A stretch of 32,118 nucleotides of DNA from assembly GCA_007136405.1 (NCBI GenBank), contig SLHA01000111.1, positions 1-32,118 on the forward strand, in the 5' to 3' direction. Below, in pieces: positions 24,489 to 30,811 of this stretch (position 1 is its first letter; each line of letters starts with the position of its first letter). This DNA is from Candidatus Latescibacterota bacterium. Its GTDB lineage: Bacteria; Latescibacterota; UBA2968; UBA8231. The notes below the pieces were generated by a model. That model was not told the DNA's origin and searched no databases. It saw only the letters and a list, made by a program, of their open reading frames with translations. The translations under genes and the position numbers were made by a program.

Positions 24489-25981
24489 GAATTCACCTGT
24501 CCCATCCGACCCTGGTGCGTGCTCTAGTCCTGAATTGGTTGGTGGTGGCCGGTGCCTGGGCGCAGGCCTCGCTGGATTCGCCGGGCCGGCTCGTGAATGC
24601 GGCTTGGACGCCGGCGGCCGGACAGGGACTGACCGCGATTCACGGGGCCGAACCGCTGGGAACCTGGCATGCCCGTGTCGGGGTACTGAACCAGTCGCGT
24701 CTGGTGTATCTACCCGGTCTGGGCGCCGGCAGAGCCCATACCGGCATGGCGTCCCTGGCCTACGGTCTCACTGCCCATCTGGACGTCAGCCTGGTGTTTC
24801 CCTTCATGCTGGACACGGCCGGCGAACACTACAAATACGGCACCGGGGATCCGGTGTTCGGCGTCAAGTTGGCGCTGCCAGGGCGTGTACCGGCAGGTTT
24901 CTACACGGCCGTCCAGGTACTCGTGGGCGTGCCGCTGGGGTATCAGGGCGAACACGCTCTGGATCGATTCGACGGCGGTATCCGGTCTTTCAGCAGCGGG
25001 AGCGTGGATGCCGGAGTGAAGCTGCTGGCGGACGTGCACGGGCGATGGGCCTCGCTGTACTTCAACGGAGGCTATTTACTGTCGAGAAATCCACAAATCA
25101 TGCCGGAACTGGTGTACGGCACCGGTGTTGAACTCGGACGCCGTCACCGCTGGGCCAGCGTGAATGCGGAATACTGGTCGCGCGTTGCGGTCGCGGCGGA
25201 ATCCCAGCCAGTGGCCGCGGTGAAAGCGGGCGTCCGGCTGAATGTGTACCGGGGTCTGCAGGTGGAAGTCAACCAGGAATGGGGGTTGGCGGAGCACAAG
25301 GATGCGCACAGGCTGAGTGCAGGGTTACGGATGCACGGCAGACTGGCCCGGGCCAGAGGCCTGGTGGATCGGTTCACGCTGTACCAGCCGCAGCCGCCGG
25401 TGCAGCTGCCCTATGCGCCGGAGCGTACCCATCGCATCGCGGTGGTCGGTTTCTCGGGTTTCGCCGATGTGCGCGCCGGTGATCGGCTGGTCGAACGGCT
25501 CAGGCGACAGCTGGCGCCATACGAAAACCTGGAATTCGTCGACCTCGAACGGTATGCTGACGTGACGCATCATGGTTACCTGCGCCCTGTGGAGGCGGCC
25601 GAACTGGCGCGCAAGCTACAGCTGGACGTGGTGATCACCGGCGAGCTGGAAAAATATGCGGTGAAGCGGCTGGCGGGCCCGCTGGTTCCCTTTGTATATC
25701 GCTTGCCAGAGGCGCGGGTGGCGCTGCGACTGCACTACCGCGTACTCGAATTCGACGCTGACCAGATCCCGCGGCGGACCGTCATCGACCAGGTGGAGGG
25801 AAGTGCCCGGGTACAGCAGCGCCTGCGGTTGTTGCCTGCCGATCGTCGCGACGTCACCAGCGCTCCGACGGCGCCGCAATTGAACGAAGTGGAGACCCGG
25901 GCCATCGACGACCTGGCCGCCGGCCTGCTGGCCGATCTGGCGGACCGGTTCGACTGGATACCACCGGAATTCCGGCGATGA
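24485..25981 (+). CDS. outer-membrane beta-barrel protein with C-terminal CsgG/TolB-like domain
   Basis: 498 residues from GTG 24485 with a signal peptide (about 1-26, VLNWLVVAGAWAQ). Residues about 30-300 show alternating strands with aromatic girdles (TGMASLAYGLTAHLDVSLVF, WASLYFNGGYLLSRN, WASVNAEYWSRVAV), typical of an outer-membrane barrel. Residues about 315-490 form an alpha/beta domain of the CsgG/TolB-N type (HRIAVVGFSGFADVRAGDRL, FVDLERYADV, LQLDVVITGELEKYAV). Such domains usually stand alone in secretion-pore or lipoprotein families, so fusion to a barrel is unusual. The gene overlaps both neighbours by four bases (GTGA, ATGA), which implies coupled translation. A part in surface protein export or anchoring is inferred from context. 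Confidence 0.8.
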   Translation: MRIHLSHPTLVRALVLNWLVVAGAWAQASLDSPGRLVNAAWTPAAGQGLTAIHGAEPLGTWHARVGVLNQSRLVYLPGLGAGRAHTGMASLAYGLTAHLDVSLVFPFMLDTAGEHYKYGTGDPVFGVKLALPGRVPAGFYTAVQVLVGVPLGYQGEHALDRFDGGIRSFSSGSVDAGVKLLADVHGRWASLYFNGGYLLSRNPQIMPELVYGTGVELGRRHRWASVNAEYWSRVAVAAESQPVAAVKAGVRLNVYRGLQVEVNQEWGLAEHKDAHRLSAGLRMHGRLARARGLVDRFTLYQPQPPVQLPYAPERTHRIAVVGFSGFADVRAGDRLVERLRRQLAPYENLEFVDLERYADVTHHGYLRPVEAAELARKLQLDVVITGELEKYAVKRLAGPLVPFVYRLPEARVALRLHYRVLEFDADQIPRRTVIDQVEGSARVQQRLRLLPADRRDVTSAPTAPQLNEVETRAIDDLAAGLLADLADRFDWIPPEFRR

Positions 25982-26376
25982 TCCGCCGGTCTACCATCGT
26001 CCTGCTGATTTGCGCCAGCGTTACGCTGTCGACCCATAGCTGTGCGCTGTTCGTGGCCCCTACCCGCTCCTCGGACGAGACCATGACGCTGGAACTGGCG
26101 GTCTTTCCGCAACGCGTCTCCGTGCTGGACACAACCTCCACGGCGGAGGTCTGGGCTACCGTGCGCCTCGGCAGCAATCCGGCCGCGGATAGTACGCTGG
26201 TCGTCTTTGCCACCACAGCCGGCCGTATCACCGCCAGCAGCCTGACCCGCGACGGTCTGGCCGTGGCCGAACTGCGCAGTCCGGGAGATGGACGGCCCCG
26301 GCGAGCCGAGATTGTGGCCCAGGTCAAGACGGTGCGCGACACACTGGATATGGATTTTGTCCTTTTCGACGAATGA
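25978..26376 (+). CDS. small secreted Ig-like (Big_1-like) protein, probable lipoprotein
   Basis: 132 residues, starting at ATG 25978 and overlapping the preceding stop (ATGA). The N-terminal signal (IRRSTIVLLICASVTLSTHS) ends at Cys22; the THSC lipobox is not canonical. The mature part looks like one bacterial Ig-like domain of the invasin Big_1 type (VWATVRLGSNPAADSTLVVF, GRITASSLTRDGLAVAELRS). It is the third gene in the overlapping TPR-barrel-Ig set and is probably a partner subunit in the envelope. There are 114 bases to the next gene with no visible terminator. Confidence 0.7.
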   Translation: MIRRSTIVLLICASVTLSTHSCALFVAPTRSSDETMTLELAVFPQRVSVLDTTSTAEVWATVRLGSNPAADSTLVVFATTAGRITASSLTRDGLAVAELRSPGDGRPRRAEIVAQVKTVRDTLDMDFVLFDE

Positions 26377-26490
26377 GACCATGGTGAGACCCCGATACAC
26401 GAACGGCCGGCGGCTACGGTATACGCGCAACAGCCAACCGTCCGGCCAGCGGCGCTGGTCTGGCGCCGCCTGTCCGGACCCGATGCCCAG

Positions 26491-27381
26491 ATGATCAACC
26501 CGGATCAGCCCGACGTCAGCATCATCCTCCCCGCTTACAACGAAGCCGCGTCCATCGGCGCCGTGGTCGCGCGCTTGCTGCGGCAACTGGACAGTATGGA
26601 CGTTGAGCATGAAGTGGTGGTGGTGTCGGATGGTTCGGATGACGACACGGTCGGGGAAGTGCGACGCGCCGGTGATGGGCGGGTGCGGCTGATCGAGCAT
26701 CCCTACAACATGGGCAACGGAGCCGCGGTGAAGACCGGCATCCGTGCGGCCAGAGGGCGCATCCTCCTGTTCATGGACGCGGACGGGCAACACGATCCCG
26801 GCGACATACCGCGTTTCATGCATGCCTGTCAGCGTTACGACATGGCGGTTGGGGCGCGTAACAGCGCCTCCCAGGCAGGGTGGCATCGGCGTCTGGCCAA
26901 CCTGCTGTACAACCGCTTTGCCGGGTACGTGACCGGACGTTGCATCGATGATCTGACCTCCGGTTTACGCGCCATTCGGCGCGACGTGGCTCGCCGCTTC
27001 GTCAATCTGCTGCCCAACGGATTCTCCTATCCGACGACCATCACGCTGTGCCTGATGCGGGCCGGTTTCAGCGTCTGTTATCTGCCGATCGAGGCGGCAA
27101 AACGCCAGGGTAGCAGCAAGATCAGCCTGGCCACGGACGGCACCCGGTTCCTGCTGGTCATCATGAAGATCTGCATGTTGTTCTCGCCGCTGCGGATCTT
27201 TTTGCCGGTGTCGGTCTACCTGTTTCTGATGGGTGTGGGCTACTATGGCTACACCTTCTGGACGCAGCATCGCTTCACCAACATGTCCATGCTGCTGTTC
27301 ACCACGTCCGTGATGATTTTCATGATGGGCTTGATCGCTGAACAGATCGCCCAGATGCGCTTCGAGCGTGAGACGGAATGA
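26491..27381 (+). CDS. family 2 glycosyltransferase, polyprenyl-phosphate sugar synthase type
   Basis: 296 residues. The N-terminal GT-A domain has SIILPAYNEAASIGAVV at about 10-26, VVVSDGSDDDTV at 43-54 and the metal-binding D96-A-D98 (LLFMDADGQHDP). Two hydrophobic segments lie at the C-terminus (about 222-245 and 258-285). This is the layout of dolichol/undecaprenyl-phosphate hexose synthases, which move a sugar from a nucleotide donor to a lipid carrier on the cytoplasmic face. GT-C enzymes such as the TMTC-like proteins in this window use such donors. The start has no good ribosome site, but no better in-frame start exists. The stop overlaps the following GT4 start (ATGA at 27378-27381). 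The sugar is not predictable. Confidence 0.9.
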   Translation: MINPDQPDVSIILPAYNEAASIGAVVARLLRQLDSMDVEHEVVVVSDGSDDDTVGEVRRAGDGRVRLIEHPYNMGNGAAVKTGIRAARGRILLFMDADGQHDPGDIPRFMHACQRYDMAVGARNSASQAGWHRRLANLLYNRFAGYVTGRCIDDLTSGLRAIRRDVARRFVNLLPNGFSYPTTITLCLMRAGFSVCYLPIEAAKRQGSSKISLATDGTRFLLVIMKICMLFSPLRIFLPVSVYLFLMGVGYYGYTFWTQHRFTNMSMLLFTTSVMIFMMGLIAEQIAQMRFERETE

Positions 27382-28697
27382 ACGTGCTCTTCTTTGGCAC
27401 CGGCACGCTCGTGCCCGGATACCCGGTCAACCGCTTCCTGCTGACGGCACTGCGGCAGGCCGGCGCTCATGTGGAGGAGTGCCATGAAACGCTGTGGACG
27501 GGCAGGCTGCACGAGGTGTACGCCCGGGCGCGACCGTGGACCCTGGCCATGCAGGCGGTGCGGGCGCTGCCCCGGTACGTGCAGCTCGCCTGGCGGTACC
27601 GCGCTGCCGGCCCGTGCGACTGGATCATCGTCGGGTATCCCGGGTACGTGGATATGATATGGGCCCGGCTGCTGGGGTTGCGCCGGCGCCGCCCTATCGC
27701 CCTGGTGGCTTTCATCTCGCTGTACGATACCGTGGTGGCGGACCGGGAACAGGCGTCTGCCGGGTCCTGGCGGGCGCGACTGTTGAGATGGGTGGACCGC
27801 CGGGCTTTCGATGCAGCTGATGTGGTGCTGGTGGACACGCTGGCGCAGGCACGGCACTACGCGCAGGTGTTCAAACTGCCCAGGACACGCTTCCAGCGCA
27901 GTTTCGTGGGGCATGAATTTTGCGATATGATGCCGGCATCGGCAGGGAGCACCGGGACCGGCGCGCCGAACCAGCCCGTCGCGGAGCAGCCAACCGCGGG
28001 TGCGGCATCCGGCGCTGCATCGGGGATGACACCGCCTGGGAGCAAAGTGACAACGGCTGGTGATGCGGTGGGGTCGAGCACAACCCCAGGCCCGTTGCAG
28101 GTGCTGTTCTTCGGTACTTATGTGCCGCTGCACGGTGTCGATGTGATCCTGCGGGCGGCGCATCGGTTGCGGGAAGAACAAGGGGTACGATTCCGGTTGA
28201 TCGGTGCTGGACAGTTGCTGACGGACATGCGCCGGCTGGCCGCGCAGCTGGAGTTGAAGAACGTCGAATTCCGGACGGACTGGATGGACGCGGCGCAGTT
28301 GCGCCGGCAGGTGCTGGCCGCCGATGTCTGTCTGGGGATCTTCGGCGTCACAGCCAAGGCGGCGCGGGTGATCCCGTACAAGGTTCTGGGTGCCCTGGCC
28401 CTGGCGCGGCCCGTGGTCAGCCGGGATGGGCCGGCCATTCGCGAGCTGTTGAGCGACGGAGAATCGGCCATCCTGTGCGCGCCGGGAGACCCGGCGGCGC
28501 TGGCCGGAGCCTTGCTGCGGCTGCGCGATGATGCTCACCTGGCGACTCGGCTGGCCGCAGAAGGGCACCGGGCTTACGTCGAACAGGCGGCTCCGGCGAC
28601 GGTGGGACGGGCCTTGCTGCGGACACTGCAGGAGGTCGACAGGGAGCGCTGCCGCGGATCGCGTCGATGCGACACGGCAGGAAGCGAACGTAGATGA
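27378..28697 (+). CDS. family 4 (GT-B) glycosyltransferase with low-complexity interdomain linker
   Basis: 439 residues. The N-terminal half begins MNVLFFGTGTLVPGYPVNRF (acceptor-side Rossmann domain). The C-terminal half begins QVLFFGTYVPLHGVDVILRA and contains FRLIGAGQLLTDM and IPYKVLGALALARPVV. Between them, at about 187-238, lies a Gly/Ala/Thr/Pro-rich stretch with no fold signature (GAASGAASGMTPPGSKVTTA). It is much longer than the usual GT-B linker. The gene overlaps the upstream GT2 by four bases and is followed 42 bases later by a methyltransferase, so these probably act on the same glycan. The C-terminal tail is Arg-rich. Donor and acceptor unknown. Confidence 0.85.
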   Translation: MNVLFFGTGTLVPGYPVNRFLLTALRQAGAHVEECHETLWTGRLHEVYARARPWTLAMQAVRALPRYVQLAWRYRAAGPCDWIIVGYPGYVDMIWARLLGLRRRRPIALVAFISLYDTVVADREQASAGSWRARLLRWVDRRAFDAADVVLVDTLAQARHYAQVFKLPRTRFQRSFVGHEFCDMMPASAGSTGTGAPNQPVAEQPTAGAASGAASGMTPPGSKVTTAGDAVGSSTTPGPLQVLFFGTYVPLHGVDVILRAAHRLREEQGVRFRLIGAGQLLTDMRRLAAQLELKNVEFRTDWMDAAQLRRQVLAADVCLGIFGVTAKAARVIPYKVLGALALARPVVSRDGPAIRELLSDGESAILCAPGDPAALAGALLRLRDDAHLATRLAAEGHRAYVEQAAPATVGRALLRTLQEVDRERCRGSRRCDTAGSERR

Positions 28698-28739
28698 GTG
28701 GCGATGCCCGGGGCGGGCGGACATTGCGGGAGGTCGGCG

Positions 28740-29525
28740 ATGAAGGTTGACACGGGGATAGCACCCACGCGGTGGGGTGAATACGAGATTCGCGGGCCAA
28801 TACACCTGTATCGCGAACGGCTGCTGTTACGCCATTTCCGCCGGCATCTACGCCGGGGCCGGGTTCTGGATGCCGGCAGCGGCAGCGGCAGCATGCTGTT
28901 CGAGTTGCTGCGCGCTGGGTATGCGGTGACCGGGGTGGAGGCGGCGGCGGATTTCGTGGCGCTGGTACGGCAACGGGCGATGCGACTGGGTGTGACCGGC
29001 CTGCTGGACATTCACCAAGGCCAGGTGACCCGCATCCAGTGCGATGACGGGAGCTTCGACGGTATCATCTGCGGCGAGGTGCTCGAGCACGTGCTGCCGG
29101 AACACGGCGGCGATGCCGCCGCGGTAGCCGAGTTCAGGCGTCTGTTGCGCCCCGGCGGAATCTGCGCCGTCAGCGTACCGCTGGGCCCCGGGCAATGGGA
29201 CCACACGGACGAGTGGGCGCGTCACGTCAAGCGCTACGCACGCGGCGAGTTGATGCGCCTGCTGGGAGACCACGGCCTCGAGGTACTTTTGGTGCGCTCC
29301 TGGGGGTTCCCCATGGGACGCCTGTACCACCGCCTGCTGTTCGCGCCGTGGGTGCGGCGCACGGCAGGCGGTCCAGCGGCTCAGCGGGAGAGCCGCATCG
29401 ACACGCGCTGCGGCCGGCATCCGTTGGTGATGCACAGCCTGGCGGCAGTGCTGCGCGTGGACGAATTGTTCGGACGCCTGCCCTGGGGGAGAGGGCTGAT
29501 TGCGATAGCGCGCACGGCGGGATAG
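28740..29525 (+). CDS. class I SAM-dependent methyltransferase
   Basis: 261 residues from ATG 28740, supported by GGGAGGT six bases upstream; an in-frame ATG at 28698 was rejected because it lacks such a site. Motif I is VLDAGSGSGS (42-51), the acidic residue after strand 2 lies in AVTGVEAAADF, and FDGIICGEVLEHV matches the post-motif region of methyltransf_11/25-type enzymes. A later stretch (LLRPGGICAVSVPLGPGQWD) is also typical. Placed among glycosyltransferases, it likely methylates a sugar or glycan end, but the substrate is not visible. No terminator is evident after it. A weak TTGCGA-17-TAGGAT promoter candidate (29500-29528) overlaps its 3' end. Confidence 0.9.
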   Translation: MKVDTGIAPTRWGEYEIRGPIHLYRERLLLRHFRRHLRRGRVLDAGSGSGSMLFELLRAGYAVTGVEAAADFVALVRQRAMRLGVTGLLDIHQGQVTRIQCDDGSFDGIICGEVLEHVLPEHGGDAAAVAEFRRLLRPGGICAVSVPLGPGQWDHTDEWARHVKRYARGELMRLLGDHGLEVLLVRSWGFPMGRLYHRLLFAPWVRRTAGGPAAQRESRIDTRCGRHPLVMHSLAAVLRVDELFGRLPWGRGLIAIARTAG

Positions 29526-29598
29526 GATAGCAGTGGCTTCCTACTCCAGGATAAGGCCTATCAGGGCAGGGCGAATGGAAAGCCGGAAGGTGAATACA

Positions 29599-29622
29599 GG
29601 GCGCCTCCAGGAGGGCGCCTCC
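29599..29622 (+). repeat. 10-bp direct repeat that also folds as a hairpin
   Basis: GGGCGCCTCC occurs at 29599-29608 and 29613-29622, and the intervening bases let GGCGCCTCC pair with GGAGGGCGCC with one bulge. It lies about 50 bases before the next GT2 start. It has no T-run, so it is not an ordinary terminator. Confidence 0.5.
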
Positions 29623-29668
29623 GCTGATCCGATATCGTGGTACCATCAAGGGAGACGGAGAGAACAGC

Positions 29669-30613
29669 GTGTATAAAGACAAGTCCATCGCGCTGGTGAT
29701 TCCGGCGCGCAACGAGGAGCGACTCATCGGGCCCACGGTCGACGCGGCGCCGGAGTTGATCGATCACATCTATGTCATCGACGACGGCAGCACAGACGCT
29801 ACGGCCGATGTGGTGCGTCAACGCGCCGCCCGGGATGCGCGCATCGAGTTGGTGCAGCATGAGGGCAATATCGGTGTCGGCCAGGCCATCATCACGGGAT
29901 ACCGAAAGGCCTCGGCGGCCGGATTCGACATCACCGTGGTCGTGGGCGGTGACAACCAGATGCCGCTGGATCAGGTCACAGATCTGCTGGATCCCGTGGT
30001 GGCGGGACAGGTGGACTACGCCAAGGGCAACCGGTTCCTGACGCCGGATTTCCGCCTGGAGGACATGCCGTGGACCCGGCTGTTCCCCAATGCCGTCATA
30101 TCGGCTCTGACCAAAGTGGCCTCCGGGTTCTACAAGATCTTCGACGTGGTGGACGGGTACACCGCGATCAACAAGCGCGCCATCGACATGGTAGACTGGT
30201 CCAAGGCCTGGAAGGCGTACGGATATCCCATGGACTACCTGGTGCGGCTCAACGCGTACGGCCTGCGCGTCCGGGACGTGCCGCGGCGGCCGATCTACCT
30301 GGAGGGCGAACGCCAGTCCCAGATCAAAGGATTCCAGTACATGATGCAGGTATCGCCGATGCTGGTGCGCGGATTCTTCTGGCGTCTGTTCGCCAAGTAC
30401 CTCATCCGCGACTTTCACCCGTTGTTTTTCTTTTTCGTTTTTGGCATGACGTTTCTGCCTCTTGGAGTGCTGTATGGTTTCTTTCTCATTTACCAGCAGT
30501 GGGTCGGCATCGGGGTCAGCGGACCGCGCGCGGTGATGTGCGCGCTGCTCATCATCATGGGGATTCAGTTCCTGTTGTTTGCCATGCTGTACGACATGCA
30601 GGAGAGCGAGTAG
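29669..30613 (+). CDS. second family 2 glycosyltransferase with C-terminal membrane segments
   Basis: 314 residues from GTG 29669 with a purine-rich GGGAGACGGAG upstream. The GT-A domain has IALVIPARNEERLIGPTVD (7-25), YVIDDGSTDATADVV (35-49) and VVGGDNQMPL (91-100). There the usual DxD reads G-G-D95-N-Q. Two hydrophobic segments lie at about 252-276 and 288-308. It resembles dolichol-phosphate mannose synthase-like enzymes but differs clearly from the GT2 at 26491 (different acidic motif, longer acceptor region GFQYMMQVSPMLVRGFFWRL). A 143-base gap with hairpins precedes it and 198 bases follow, so it may be its own transcription unit. The sugar is unknown. Confidence 0.88.
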   Translation: MYKDKSIALVIPARNEERLIGPTVDAAPELIDHIYVIDDGSTDATADVVRQRAARDARIELVQHEGNIGVGQAIITGYRKASAAGFDITVVVGGDNQMPLDQVTDLLDPVVAGQVDYAKGNRFLTPDFRLEDMPWTRLFPNAVISALTKVASGFYKIFDVVDGYTAINKRAIDMVDWSKAWKAYGYPMDYLVRLNAYGLRVRDVPRRPIYLEGERQSQIKGFQYMMQVSPMLVRGFFWRLFAKYLIRDFHPLFFFFVFGMTFLPLGVLYGFFLIYQQWVGIGVSGPRAVMCALLIIMGIQFLLFAMLYDMQESE

Positions 30614-30754
30614 ACATCGTGTCTTGCCGCCGGTGCATGATCCGTAATGACAAAGAAGGCCATGCCGCTACCTGCAATCGGCCGGCACCGAACGCCGGTG
30701 CATCATGGCGGCCATCGTTGGTGCGTGGGCCATGGTGGGTTGTTTGTCGATGAT

Positions 30755-30785
30755 GAGAGCAGCCGTCGATCATGTCGGCTGTCTC
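30755..30785 (+). promoter_or_regulatory. hairpin just upstream of the last glycosyltransferase
   Basis: GAGA (30755-30758) and CAGCCG (30760-30765) pair with CGGCTG (30776-30781) and TCTC (30782-30785), one base bulged. It lies 26 bases before ATG 30812 and close to the ribosome site GGAG (30804-30807). No T-run follows. The same gap carries the direct repeat CGCCGGTGCAT twice. Confidence 0.4.
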
Positions 30786-30811
30786 AGGCACGCCGTGTGC
30801 GTTGGAGACCT

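Noticed and set aside
27249..28805. 518-codon open frame on the minus strand
   Set aside because: Antisense to two clear glycosyltransferase genes, with no recognisable motif and shadow-like composition.
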